A stretch of DNA of 32,019 nt from Coriobacteriales bacterium. GTDB taxonomy: Bacteria; Actinomycetota; Coriobacteriia; Coriobacteriales; UBA8131. The position numbers and the translations under genes were made by a program. Numbering within the stretch: the stretch's first letter is position 1; each line of letters starts with the position of its first letter. The notes beneath the pieces are model-generated. The model searched no databases and was not told where the DNA came from. It saw only the letters and a list, made by a program, of their open reading frames with translations. Below, one piece after another: positions 1-8,934 of the stretch. The DNA lies in the NCBI GenBank assembly GCA_031282405.1, contig JAITDU010000057.1, forward strand, positions 1 through 32,019, written 5' to 3'.

Positions 1-297
1 CGAGCCCCTTCGCCCACCCCAAGATTTCAGCCAGACTCACTTTTCGAGATGTATAGATTGACTGCGAGCCCGATTGGGCTCGAACCCGCGAGGGCTGGAC
101 AGCCCAGTGGGCTGTCCAGGGCCGAGCGAGCCGGATGGCGAGCGAGGTCTTTGATTGCAAGCCGCGAAGTGGCGCAGCAATCGGCGAGCCCCTTCGCCCA
201 CCCCAAGATTTCAGCCAGACTCACTTTTCGAGATGTATAGATTGACTGCGAGCCCGATTGGGCTCGAACCCGCGAGGGCTGGACAGCCCAGTGGGCT
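1..297. repeat. Direct repeat, two copies of 113 bp at a 184-bp period
   Basis: Bases 1-113 and 185-297 read the same; the window begins inside the first copy, so the array may continue upstream. The unit is rich in inverted repeats. CGAGCCC at 65-71 pairs with GGGCTCG at 76-82. CTGGACAGCCC at 95-105 pairs with GGGCTGTCCAG at 109-119, and this second hairpin is cut short in the second copy. The spacer at 114-184 contains another pairing, GATTGC with GCAATC. No coding frame in it looks like a protein family. It lies just downstream of the last minus-strand gene, so the hairpins might also end that transcript, but no T-run follows them. Confidence 0.85.
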
Positions 298-310
298 CTA
301 TAACCCCAAC

Positions 311-2428
311 TCAGCCGTGCCAGTAGAGGATGGGCACACGGCCGACTTCTTCCCAGTTAGCAAAGTCAGCGGCGTCGGGCTTGACTATAAACAGCTGAAG
401 ATAACGCTCGGCAGAGGAGCCTGTAGAGCCAATCCGATAGGTAAACTGTCGCAGCCTACTGGAGTCCGGAGGCACTTGGGCATAGGTCGGGCCAAAATCC
501 GCATAGTCCAGCCCAGCCTGCTCCAGTACAGTGGCGCGCAGCTGATCACTGTTCACCGGAGCAGAGCTGAAGCGCAGCGGTGTGCCTGTCTCTCCCGAGA
601 GCTTGACGAATAGACCGGTAAGCTCTGGTTCCTGTAGCGGATAATAATCACCATGCCAGTCCAAATTGACGGTATAGCCGTGATCGCCGGTAATGATGAT
701 TGTAGCATCATCATAAAGCCCCAGTTGCCTCAAGTTATCCAGGTACTCAAACACCAAAGAAAAGGCGAAGCGGGCTTGATAGTAAAGGCTGGATTGGTCG
801 CGCGGTACCTTGTTGAAATCATAATCCACATCAAAAGGCGGGTGTGTACCCTTACAATGGATGAATGTGAAGCGATCGGCGGATGTTGTGCTGACGTCCA
901 ATCCCTGAGTGCGGAGTCGAGCAAAAAAGCCATGATCATCTGATTCGTAACGTGTGCCTTTCTTCCCGCGATAGCTCACGTGCGTGGCGATATCCTCCGT
1001 CGACAACCAAAAGGCCGGCTTAAAGGCCAGCGGCAGGTAACGATAGGCCGAAACCGTCATGATAGTGCCCAGTGAGTTGATAGCATCGATGGTAGCCGGG
1101 CCTGAATCAACATTGTCTGCGCTGCCCTTGAGGTCATTGCCGTCCAGATAGGCATAATTATATTCGGTATAGATATTGCAAATGGAGCCGCTTTGTCTGA
1201 GCGTGGGCAGAAAACTGCCGCCTTGCCAAGAGCTGCGCATAAAATCATCGGCCGGCACCTCAAACTGGTAGTTTGCTCCGGTGAGCATGTTAATGACAGA
1301 CGGATAGGTACGCCCGGCCGTAGCCAGATTGTTCGTATAGCGCGTAAAGCCGTCCAGGCGTCCCGCAAAGAAGTCCGGCTCACGAGCCAAAAGCTCCTCA
1401 ATATAGCGCTGGTCCAATCTATCCAGCAGCAAAACAACCGTGTTGTGCCCGGGCGAGACTTCGTAAAGACCGGCATCAGACAAAAATGTCTCATCATCAA
1501 GTCTGTCGCCAAGCACTCCAGAGGTCGAAAGTCCTACAACCAAGGCCACAAGCTGCATGGCTATGAGCAGCGCAGGGACAAAGCGCACAAGACCCTGATA
1601 GGCTTTTTTGGCAAACAACCAGATAACAAGAGGAAGAAGCACGATGAGCGCGCAGATGATAGCATTACCTATCATGTCCGGCAGCATTGATTCCCAGTCG
1701 GGTGTATCGCCGGTCAGTTGTCCCAAACCACTGTTCAAGAAGTTACCCTGAATATAAAGCGCGAGCGTAGCACCAAATACCAGGCAGGTCGCGCAATCGA
1801 AAACCCGACCCCTGAGCACAGCCAGCATCAGCGCCAGCACAACAAATACCGCTAAAAACAGGAGCACAGTCGGTCCAAGGATCATCGTGAGTGGAAACGG
1901 CATGCCGTCTGTGTTGTTGACGAACAGATCAATACAGGAAAACAACACAAAACTAAAGGAGAAGGCACCCGCCAGCAAAACAGCTATGATGAGGCGCTGT
2001 TTTAAGCTCCGGTCGTCTTTGAACAGGAAGCTGACCAGAGGCTCACGCGCAGCGGCAGCTTGAGCGGCCTTGCGCTGGCGTTTTGCCTGACGACGCTCTA
2101 GCCGCCAAAGCTGGCGGTGACGCTTGGATGTGAGCCGTACCCACAGGGCGCCAAGACGGGCCTTTGTGGTAACGAAGGCCATCTGGATACGCCTGAAGAA
2201 CACCCCAAAGGCTACACTCAAAGAGATAATCAGTCCGGAGACTATCTGAATGATATAGCTCGTTGTGGCCGGATCAATATAGGCGAAAGCCGTAGCAGGA
2301 AAACCAAAGAACACTACGATGGCGAGAAAAATCGTATAGGCCAAAAGCCAGACTCTGCGCCGGTCCTGGCGTGTGAGGCCGCGCGTTAATTTGACCGCAT
2401 GCCGACTCCGCTCTTTGTGGCCGAGCAT
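311..2428 (-). CDS. Membrane-anchored sulfatase/alkaline phosphatase-superfamily protein
   Basis: Polytopic N-terminus followed by an extracytoplasmic sulfatase-fold domain, the layout of LTA synthases and phosphoglycerol transferases. From the ATG at 2428 (705 aa), hydrophobic segments lie near residues 26-49, 52-76, 144-166, 179-206, 251-272 and 282-303; the AYIDPAT motif sits between the first two. The catalytic domain starts near residue 325: VVLLLDRLD (metal Asp), RTYPSVINMLTG (candidate Thr/Ser nucleophile, T374/S376), THPPF and ITGDHG (D582/H583, metal binding). The frame stays open to 2635, but that would overlap the upstream gene by 125 bases; the ATG at 2428 has AGGA eight bases upstream and is preferred. 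Following a glycerophosphotransferase-like gene, it probably modifies or polymerises a surface glycopolymer. The exact substrate cannot be read from the sequence. Confidence 0.8.
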   Translation of the reverse strand: MLGHKERSRHAVKLTRGLTRQDRRRVWLLAYTIFLAIVVFFGFPATAFAYIDPATTSYIIQIVSGLIISLSVAFGVFFRRIQMAFVTTKARLGALWVRLTSKRHRQLWRLERRQAKRQRKAAQAAAAREPLVSFLFKDDRSLKQRLIIAVLLAGAFSFSFVLFSCIDLFVNNTDGMPFPLTMILGPTVLLFLAVFVVLALMLAVLRGRVFDCATCLVFGATLALYIQGNFLNSGLGQLTGDTPDWESMLPDMIGNAIICALIVLLPLVIWLFAKKAYQGLVRFVPALLIAMQLVALVVGLSTSGVLGDRLDDETFLSDAGLYEVSPGHNTVVLLLDRLDQRYIEELLAREPDFFAGRLDGFTRYTNNLATAGRTYPSVINMLTGANYQFEVPADDFMRSSWQGGSFLPTLRQSGSICNIYTEYNYAYLDGNDLKGSADNVDSGPATIDAINSLGTIMTVSAYRYLPLAFKPAFWLSTEDIATHVSYRGKKGTRYESDDHGFFARLRTQGLDVSTTSADRFTFIHCKGTHPPFDVDYDFNKVPRDQSSLYYQARFAFSLVFEYLDNLRQLGLYDDATIIITGDHGYTVNLDWHGDYYPLQEPELTGLFVKLSGETGTPLRFSSAPVNSDQLRATVLEQAGLDYADFGPTYAQVPPDSSRLRQFTYRIGSTGSSAERYLQLFIVKPDAADFANWEEVGRVPILYWHG

Positions 2429-2510
2429 TGAGCGGATCCTGCGCCGGCCTTGAAGTCCGATACCCCGTACCAGGCAAACTCTACGCTGGTTCAGACGCCG
2501 AAAATCCGAT

Positions 2511-4718
2511 CTAGGCACCGACGCCTCCCTTGATAGCGGCAAGCTCACGTTCCAGTTGCGCCTGGCTATCGGCACGTCTGTTCGCTGCTGCGGCCGCCCG
2601 TTCAACAATATAGCCTCCCGCTGTCTCAGCGGCATGGCCGATGTTGTAGAGATTAGTATTCATAACGTTGCTTATCTGCTCGCGATAGTGCTCTCGCTGA
2701 GCCAACAGCTCCCGTGCCACAGTGCCTATATCTGCCAGGTTCTCAACGTCGATAGAGCGACCTATCGACTCGCGTAGCGAAATGTCCAAAGGCTCCAGAT
2801 CCAGGTCCTGCCATCGGGGATTTATAACCTTCATGGGCGTATTTACAAACAGCGACGGTTTTTTTGTCGCATAGGAGAATTCCTGTGCAACCGTCGACCA
2901 ATCTGTTACTACGATATCGGCGAGATAGACCGTGGTGTTGTCAGAGAAGTCACGCTCAAACACAAGTTCAGGGCTGGCGACGGTTTTGGAGTTGACAGCA
3001 GTTTTGGGGTCTGCGGCGATTTTGGGACTGGCGGCGATCTTCTCTTCCAGCTCCTGTTGCAGGTCATCCAATTTATTGCTAAATCTTTTAGCAAATTCTG
3101 GATGAGGACGCACAATGACTTTGAAACCGGCCTCCAACAAAGGAAGCACGGTCTCGTTCGGACAAAGTTCCAGGATATTGTCCTTTTGCCAGGACGGAGC
3201 GATAAGCGCAATCGGCGGTGTGTTCTTGTACTCAAATGGCAGCCTTGCGACGCTCTCGAGCAGGTCGTCCAACAGCGGATATCCGGTATTGACGAGGGTC
3301 TTGGCGGGCAGTTCGTAGAGTTCCTCGGCGCGTCGGGCTTCGGCCCGATGATTAGGGCCATTGACAAAGAGCGTGTCAAAGTGATCCAGAGCGTGCTCGC
3401 GTAATGCCAGATGCAGACTTGTCATACCATGGTCGAGATAGATGTACTCGATGTCTTTTCTCACCAGCGAACGCTTGATGTGGAATACCTCCAAATCAGG
3501 CATCGTCATCACCACAATATCGGCATCCAGCCGCATCATGAAGGATATGAGTCCTCGTGGACCAACATAATACGTTTTAAAACGAGGACCCAGTCTGGAA
3601 CTCAGGGCGCAGGAGAATACCTGGTCGTCGGTATCGGAGGTAACATAGTGGATCGTCAGATCGCTGTTTTGCAAAAGCCAGGTGATAATACGCGAAAAAT
3701 ACTTGAAAAAGCCGCTGGACTCCGAGTAAAACACCAGTTGTTTATCGGATTCTTTATAGAAACGTCGCACGTCTTGGCGTTCGCGCGCTTTAGCCGTGGT
3801 CCTTTGGGCACGCAAAGCTGCGCGCTCGACCCTGCTGGGCCGCACCGTCTGAGTCAAAGTAGCGAAGTCAAGATGCTTTTTGGGGTCATAGATAAGATTG
3901 CACAATGCCAGCGTGAGCATCGAGAGCAGGTTTCCGGCTATCCAGTAGAGTCCTACACCACAGGGCAACACAAAGGCGAAGTACAACGAAAATGCTGTGA
4001 GAAACAGCGCCGTGCCCCATTTGCCCCAAAAGCCCTGGGTGAGCTGCAAAACATTGTATTTATTCTGGAATACGCACAATGCAAGCGCCGAAAGCCCCGA
4101 AAGCAGCGGATAGGCCAGTGTTAGCGTGGCAGCAAAGTTGGGGACCATGGCCATGCTCACTCCCAGGAAATCCAGGTCGACGGCCGCCATCTGCGGGAGC
4201 GCCGGTGCCGCAACAGGATCCGCAGCAAAAACTGCGGGATTGCTGTGGGCCAACTCCATAACAGCAAGTTGTGCTCCTGTGCCCAATTCTTCAGGTGAAA
4301 CACCAAGGTTTTGCGCTGTCAAAGCCACGAGCGAGCGTATTGTGTCAACGTCCAGGTGCAGCAGGTGCTGCAAGGGATTGTAGATGACGCAGATCAGTCC
4401 GAGTATAATCGGTATCTGCAGAAGCAGGGGCAGCATGCCCTTGACCATAGAGTAATGTTCGCGTTTATACAGAGCCTTCTGTTCGGCAAGGACCAACGTG
4501 CTGTTGCCGGCAAAACGCTGTTTGATCTCATCCAGTGCCGGTTGGATACGAACCATAACGATAGAGTTTTTCTGCGCTATCAGCGACAGCGGAAACAACA
4601 AGAGCTTGGTCGCCAGGGTAAAGACCAAGATAGCCAAGCCATAATGCGGAATCAGCTCATAGCAAAAATAGAATATATAGCCCAGGGGTATACCCAGGAT
4701 TGTGTTGATTACATCCAC
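2511..4718 (-). CDS. YidC/Oxa1 domain fused to CDP-glycerol glycerophosphotransferase-like domain
   Basis: One 735-aa frame contains two normally separate proteins. Residues 1-285 are a YidC/Oxa1-type insertase: a first membrane helix, the hairpin with LFPLSLIAQKNS, QIPIILGL, and the C-terminal helices with FVLPCGVGLYWIAGN. After a basic linker (295-320), residues 325-690 resemble TagB/TagF glycerophosphotransferases: YLDHGMTSLH (429-435 region), VRPHP (536-540, catalytic-type His) and VTDWSTVAQEFSYATKKP (604-621). A short degenerate repeat rich in SPK/DPK/NSK lies at 561-585. GTG start at 4718; no ATG fits this frame nearby. It lies 102 bases after mnmA. Probably a cytoplasmic-face transferase tethered to an insertase-like membrane domain in teichoic-acid-like polymer synthesis; whether the YidC part still inserts proteins is unknown. 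Confidence 0.85.
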   Translation of the reverse strand: MDVINTILGIPLGYIFYFCYELIPHYGLAILVFTLATKLLLFPLSLIAQKNSIVMVRIQPALDEIKQRFAGNSTLVLAEQKALYKREHYSMVKGMLPLLLQIPIILGLICVIYNPLQHLLHLDVDTIRSLVALTAQNLGVSPEELGTGAQLAVMELAHSNPAVFAADPVAAPALPQMAAVDLDFLGVSMAMVPNFAATLTLAYPLLSGLSALALCVFQNKYNVLQLTQGFWGKWGTALFLTAFSLYFAFVLPCGVGLYWIAGNLLSMLTLALCNLIYDPKKHLDFATLTQTVRPSRVERAALRAQRTTAKARERQDVRRFYKESDKQLVFYSESSGFFKYFSRIITWLLQNSDLTIHYVTSDTDDQVFSCALSSRLGPRFKTYYVGPRGLISFMMRLDADIVVMTMPDLEVFHIKRSLVRKDIEYIYLDHGMTSLHLALREHALDHFDTLFVNGPNHRAEARRAEELYELPAKTLVNTGYPLLDDLLESVARLPFEYKNTPPIALIAPSWQKDNILELCPNETVLPLLEAGFKVIVRPHPEFAKRFSNKLDDLQQELEEKIAASPKIAADPKTAVNSKTVASPELVFERDFSDNTTVYLADIVVTDWSTVAQEFSYATKKPSLFVNTPMKVINPRWQDLDLEPLDISLRESIGRSIDVENLADIGTVARELLAQREHYREQISNVMNTNLYNIGHAAETAGGYIVERAAAAANRRADSQAQLERELAAIKGGVGA
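3076..3094. repeat. Palindrome family copy 1, TTGCTAAATCTTTTAGCAA
   Basis: Eight-base arms (TTGCTAAA and TTTAGCAA) around a TCT centre, inside the glycerophosphotransferase domain. One of six AT-rich palindromes of the same design in this window. Confidence 0.8.
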
Positions 4719-4820
4719 GCAATCATCCGTTCACAGCCCTGCTTCTGTTTAGCAGCAAACAACCGTCCCACAGCCCAAGATAGGCGCTGAAGCGGCTATC
4801 GTACTAAGTCTTGTAATCGG

Positions 4821-6038
4821 TTAAAACGTCTCTTCAATCGTGCCGCCACCCAACACTGAACATGAATCATACATCACGAGTGCCTGTCCTTTACTCAAAC
4901 TGGGTTGGGGGCGCGCAAACACTATTTTAATGCACTTTTCAGAAAGCTGAAAGGCGCGGGCAGGCACCAGGGAGCCTTGGTAGCGATAAGCAACGTCTAC
5001 GTCATAACCGTGAGAGGCGTGCCGGTCACCGGCGCAGGTCTCAGGGACATCCCCTGAGTGTTGGAAGAGGCACGAGTCTGCGTCGTCGAGCGTTCCCCCA
5101 TCCGGCATTGTCCCACCAATAAGGTTAACATCGGTGATGAAGGCTCCGTAAAACGCCATATGCTCTTTATCGGCCAAACATATTGTAGAGGTGGCAGCAT
5201 CAATGCTGCGCACGTATAACGGCTGGCCACCTGCCACGTTAAGCCCTCGACGTTGACCGATCGTATAGTTGATGACACCCTTATGGCGGCCGACGACCTG
5301 GCTGTCAGGACCGATGATGGCACCGGGGCGCGGAGCGGGCAGATCACGACGCACAAGCTCTCGACGAATAAAGCCTGCGTAATCGCCGTCAGCCACGAAA
5401 CAGATGTCTTGACTCTCGGGTTTTTGGGCCGTGGACAGACCAAGACCAGCGGCATATTCTCGGACCTGTTGTTTGCTGTAATCACCCAAGGGCAGACGCA
5501 AGAAGGCCAGCTGCTCCTGTGTCAGACTGTAGAGCACATAGCTTTGATCCTTGCGGATATCTGTAGCCCGCAATAGACGCCACCGGCCGCTCATCTCATC
5601 AAAAACGATACGGGCGTAGTGGCCGGTGGCCATGCAATCGAAGTTCATCTGTTTGGCCCAATTCAGCAGCCGGTCAAATTTGAGGTAGCGGTTACAATCA
5701 ATGCAGGGGTTGGGCGTAGCGCCAGAGCTGTAGGTATCTACGAAGCGTCGGATGACGGTATCTTCAAAAAGGTTCGCGTAATTGACAGTGTAATGGCGCA
5801 TGCCTAAGGTAGTGCAGACCCGCTTGGCATCCTCCACATCGTCTAGGCCACAACAGCTGCGCTGCCCAGCCGCCTGCCGCACACCAAAGCCGGGTTGCTC
5901 CGAGTCGACCTCATCGATCAGCTTCATGGTAACGCCCGTGCAGTCATAGCCCGCTTCTTGGAGCAAAGCGGCGGTGACCGAGCTGTCCACTCCCCCACTC
6001 ATGGCCACGAGACAGCGAGGCTTTTTTGTCTCAGTCAT
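4821..6038 (-). CDS. mnmA: tRNA-specific 2-thiouridylase MnmA
   Basis: Makes the 2-thio group of s2U34 in tRNAs for Lys, Glu and Gln, using ATP and sulfur relayed from a cysteine desulfurase. The PP-loop SGGVDSS is at residues 15-21 (numbered from the upstream GTG). The catalytic cysteine pair is C116 in NPCIDCN and C214 in SQDICFVADGDY, matching E. coli C102 and C199. ATGHYAR and the YTIGQRRGL region are also conserved. The C-terminal barrel carries an extended loop at about 310-345. The frame opens with GTG at 6041 directly followed by ATG at 6038; the ATG is chosen and overlaps the upstream peptidase stop by eight bases. Confidence 0.96.
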   Translation of the reverse strand: MTETKKPRCLVAMSGGVDSSVTAALLQEAGYDCTGVTMKLIDEVDSEQPGFGVRQAAGQRSCCGLDDVEDAKRVCTTLGMRHYTVNYANLFEDTVIRRFVDTYSSGATPNPCIDCNRYLKFDRLLNWAKQMNFDCMATGHYARIVFDEMSGRWRLLRATDIRKDQSYVLYSLTQEQLAFLRLPLGDYSKQQVREYAAGLGLSTAQKPESQDICFVADGDYAGFIRRELVRRDLPAPRPGAIIGPDSQVVGRHKGVINYTIGQRRGLNVAGGQPLYVRSIDAATSTICLADKEHMAFYGAFITDVNLIGGTMPDGGTLDDADSCLFQHSGDVPETCAGDRHASHGYDVDVAYRYQGSLVPARAFQLSEKCIKIVFARPQPSLSKGQALVMYDSCSVLGGGTIEETF

Positions 6039-7116
6039 CACATGCGAGTAGATCGCTGGCTGCCATTAGTCCAAAGGCAGAATTAGCACGGTAAACGGCA
6101 TTCAAAACCGCCTGTTCCACAACTGTGGCTGCCAGGGCGCCCACAAGATCCGGAGACGTTGCCACATCGCCCAATGAGAGACAGAACAACGCATCACCGT
6201 CGTTGGCGGTATGTACAGGGTAGATACTGCGAGCCAGGCCATCATGGGCCATCAGGGCCGTGCGAGCCGCCTGGGGCTTGCTTAAAGCTCCGTTGGTTAA
6301 AATCGCGCCGATAGTCGTATTGCCGATAGAATCGGCGGCAGAAGTAGATTGGGAAGGGGTCTGTGTCAGGCGCGTCAATACCACTAAAGGATCGGCTATG
6401 TGCGCTTTGGAGACAGGGGGAAGAAGCGCGCCAGCGACATAACGTCCCGACTCTCGATCGTAAACAGCACCCAGGGCGTTTACAGCGACCACAGCCGTGA
6501 CAATCAGGCTCTCGCCAACAAGAGGCACCTCGACACTGGCCATGCCCAGTCCGCCTTTCATGGCCTGTGCAGGTCCCAGGAACTTACCGACACTGGCCCC
6601 ACAGCCGGCACCGACGTTGCCACACGCTGTACCCTCGGCCTGCGCGACCACAGCAGCGGCCCGGCCCATCTTGGCATCCGGGCGCACGCGCGCGTCTCCC
6701 ACACCCAGATCGAACAAAGACGCACCCACAACTATGGGGATATTCTCCCCCCCAAAAACCAATCCGATGCCCTGGTCGGCCAAAAACTCGGCAACACCGC
6801 TTGCGGCGTCCAAGCCAAAGGCGCTACCACCACTGAGCACAACGGCATGGATGCGCTCTACCATGTTCGTGGGAGCAAGCAGGTCAGTCTCGCGCGTGGC
6901 CGGAGCACCGCCTAACACGGCGACCGAGGCGACGGCGCCCTGTTTGGCCAAGATAACCGTGCAGCCCGTCGCGGCCTGGATGTCGGTGGCACTGCCTATG
7001 AGGAAACCGGGGGGTACAACAGCCGCAGGAGCAGCTTTAAGATTCAGCACAGTCTGCCAAGAGTTTTTGTCATTGACTCCAAAGCCCACGTGCCGGGCAT
7101 TATGCGCAGTGCTCAT
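6031..7116 (-). CDS. P1 family (S58, DmpA-like) self-processing peptidase
   Basis: Member of the DmpA/BapA aminopeptidase family of Ntn-like hydrolases. The motif GNTTIGAILTNG at 265-276 carries the expected self-cleavage point before T267, which would become the N-terminal nucleophile of the small subunit. Upstream motifs typical of the family are PPGFLIG, LSGGSAFGLDAA and GNVGAGCGASVGK. At 361 aa it has the usual length. No signal peptide is visible, so it is likely cytoplasmic. ATG at 7116 overlaps the acetyltransferase stop as ATGA, and its own stop overlaps mnmA. Natural substrates, probably small or beta-amino peptides, cannot be deduced. Confidence 0.9.
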   Translation of the reverse strand: MSTAHNARHVGFGVNDKNSWQTVLNLKAAPAAVVPPGFLIGSATDIQAATGCTVILAKQGAVASVAVLGGAPATRETDLLAPTNMVERIHAVVLSGGSAFGLDAASGVAEFLADQGIGLVFGGENIPIVVGASLFDLGVGDARVRPDAKMGRAAAVVAQAEGTACGNVGAGCGASVGKFLGPAQAMKGGLGMASVEVPLVGESLIVTAVVAVNALGAVYDRESGRYVAGALLPPVSKAHIADPLVVLTRLTQTPSQSTSAADSIGNTTIGAILTNGALSKPQAARTALMAHDGLARSIYPVHTANDGDALFCLSLGDVATSPDLVGALAATVVEQAVLNAVYRANSAFGLMAASDLLACDD

Positions 7117-7721
7117 TGGGCCCCACTCAACAAGGCCGTTGCCATAGCCAGGCTGGTGTCGACGTCGTTTTGGTTGAGTTCATCAGGTCGAATAGGCCGA
7201 CCATGGCTGTTGGGGTCGCAGCAGTTGGGGATGCGGTATTCCATCCACAGTACATCGCGCCACTGACCGAGTTTAAACCCACCTTGACGCATGAGGGTCA
7301 ATTCGTTGAAGCCAAAGTGCTTATGTAAAGCAACGCTGGCGTCGTTTGGAAGGGTGATGATGGCATAGACATTACAATACCCCTGGAGTCTAAGCAGTTG
7401 CAACAGCGCGGTATACAGCGCTGTGGCGATGCCCCTGCCTTGATGGTCAGGGGAGATGTAGATTGATGTCTCGGCATTCCAGTTGTAAGCCTCATGCGGA
7501 CGTGAGCGGCCGGCAAAGGCAAACCCCACAACCTTATCGGCAATGCAGCAGACAAGATACGGATAATGTCGTTGAACATCCTGCATAGTCTGAGCAATCT
7601 GCTGGACTGTTGGAACCTGGGATGTCAGAGTTATCGCAGTCTTGAGGACATAGGGCGCGTAAATCTCCAAGATATCTGGAGCATCGTCAGGGACCGCGAA
7701 TCTGATCTGAACGTTTTGCAA
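7113..7721 (-). CDS. GNAT family N-acetyltransferase, phosphinothricin acetyltransferase-like
   Basis: A single GNAT domain. N-terminal VQIRFAVPDDAPDILEIYAPYV is the beta-1/alpha-1 region; SPDHQGRGIATALY (91-103) is the acetyl-CoA pyrophosphate-binding motif; and FKLGQWRDVLWMEY (149-162) matches the C-terminal signature of the Pat/YncA branch. A tail of about 40 residues follows. It opens with TTG at 7721, supported by GAGGTG five bases upstream; no ATG or GTG in frame is better placed. Its stop overlaps the peptidase start, suggesting coupling. The substrate is unknown; relatives acetylate the amino group of small molecules such as phosphinothricin or methionine sulfoximine. Confidence 0.88.
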   Translation of the reverse strand: MQNVQIRFAVPDDAPDILEIYAPYVLKTAITLTSQVPTVQQIAQTMQDVQRHYPYLVCCIADKVVGFAFAGRSRPHEAYNWNAETSIYISPDHQGRGIATALYTALLQLLRLQGYCNVYAIITLPNDASVALHKHFGFNELTLMRQGGFKLGQWRDVLWMEYRIPNCCDPNSHGRPIRPDELNQNDVDTSLAMATALLSGAQ

Positions 7722-8022
7722 AGGTTCACCTCAATACGTTGACGGCGCTGTAAACAATCGCCGCATATGTTGTTGTCGTTAGTGCCAGTGAATGTGACAA
7801 AGGCTATCGCTGTCTGTGGCAACGCCGGTAGCGCTCGGACGGCCGCTCGGAGTTGCCCTAGGGTGTGTTGTCTCTAAAGCCTGTCATGGGTAATTTTACC
7901 CCGATTCGTTGCCCGGACAGCAAAACGTAACCTGATTGACCTTTCTTCGGGCTCTCTTTAATTCCATTTTGACCTCTCTTTGATTGCTCCTGCGCTCCTT
8001 GCGGTTTTAAGGGCACGAGCAC
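7722..8022 (-). other. Intergenic gap between era and the acetyltransferase gene
   Basis: About 300 bases without a recognised gene. On the minus strand 7967-7896 there is a 23-codon open frame starting MELKRARRKV, with GAGAGG six bases before its ATG. It could be a leader peptide or chance. Related purine-rich stretches (AAAGAGAGGTC and AAAGAGAGCCCG) flank its start. I see no convincing terminator or promoter. Confidence 0.3.
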
Positions 8023-8934
8023 TCATTGACCATAGCCAAATCGACGAATTTGGTTGGCATCGCGTCGCCACTGTTTGCGCAGTTTGACTCTGAGATCGAG
8101 ATAAACCCGGCACGCCAACAGATGCTCAAGGTCTTGACGAGCTGAGCTACCGATCTCTTTAATCATACGACCGCCCTTACCCACAACCATCCCTTTCTGT
8201 GACTCACGCTCAACATAGATGGCAGCGCTGATACGATAAAGTTTGGCCTTCTCGTCGCGTTCCATCTCCTCAACCTGTACACCTATGGCATGGGGCAACT
8301 CGTCAAAGGTGGCGTGCAGCACCTTCTCGCGGATAAACTCTGCAATGATGACTTCCAGGGGCTGGTCGGTATCCTTGTCGGGGTCAAACCAAGCCGGGCC
8401 GGGGGGCAACAGGTTTTTGCAAATTTCGACAAAGGAGGAGACCTGATAGCCTTCCAAGGCACTGACGGCTAGTGCTGCCGAGAAGTCCAGGCACTTTTGG
8501 GCGGCGGACATCTGGGAGGCGACTTGCTCAGTGCCGGCCAGCAGCGATTTTGTGACGACCAGCAGCCGCGCAGACGTGGTCTGCTCTATCTGGGAGAGCA
8601 CCCATTCATCTCCCCTGCCAAACTGCTGGGTGGCGTCCAAACAAAAAGCCACGACATCCACATCGGTCATGCCTTGGATGGCCGAGTGGTTCAGTTCTTC
8701 TCCTAAAGCATCATGGGGCTTATGCAAGCCGGGAGTGTCCACGAATACCATCTGGAAACCCTGACCGTTCAGGATGGCGCGAAAGCGATGCCGCGTGGTC
8801 TGAGCAACGTTAGATGTGATGGCCACCTTATGGCCCAAGGCAGCGTTGAGCAGGGTTGACTTTCCCACATTGGGACGCCCTGCGAGCGTAACGAAGCCGC
8901 TTTGAAAATCCACCGACGCATCTTGGCCGGTCAT
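8023..8934 (-). CDS. era: GTPase Era, with atypical G4 motif
   Basis: Essential ribosome-assembly GTPase that binds the 3' end of 16S rRNA through a KH domain. G1 is GRPNVGKS (19-26), switch I has TTRHRFRAI (46-54), G3 is DTPG (66-69) and G5 is SAL (158-160). The KH loop is VVGKGGRMIKEIG (250-262). The expected G4 motif NKxD is not present: the strand reads LLVVTKSLLAG (124-134), lacking the Asp that selects guanine. The 303-aa length is normal and both domains are intact. ATG at 8934 overlaps the dgkA stop as ATGA, and its neighbours dgkA and ybeY are the usual ones. Confidence 0.95.
   Translation of the reverse strand: MTGQDASVDFQSGFVTLAGRPNVGKSTLLNAALGHKVAITSNVAQTTRHRFRAILNGQGFQMVFVDTPGLHKPHDALGEELNHSAIQGMTDVDVVAFCLDATQQFGRGDEWVLSQIEQTTSARLLVVTKSLLAGTEQVASQMSAAQKCLDFSAALAVSALEGYQVSSFVEICKNLLPPGPAWFDPDKDTDQPLEVIIAEFIREKVLHATFDELPHAIGVQVEEMERDEKAKLYRISAAIYVERESQKGMVVGKGGRMIKEIGSSARQDLEHLLACRVYLDLRVKLRKQWRRDANQIRRFGYGQ

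Noticed and set aside
65-100. Minus-strand GGGTTCGAGCCC resembling a tRNA T-arm in the 5' repeat
   Set aside because: The T-stem does not pair properly and no acceptor, D-arm or anticodon arm can be placed around it.
155-613. 152-codon plus-strand frame over the repeat and sulfatase end
   Set aside because: It is antisense to the sulfatase-fold gene and has no recognisable protein features.
2429-2635. Upstream extension of the sulfatase-fold gene
   Set aside because: The extra residues are Arg-rich, overlap the preceding gene by 125 bases, and ATG 2428 has its own ribosome-binding site.
4745-4765. CTGCTTCTGTTTAGCAG as a further palindrome family member
   Set aside because: The arm spacing is two bases short and several arm positions mismatch.
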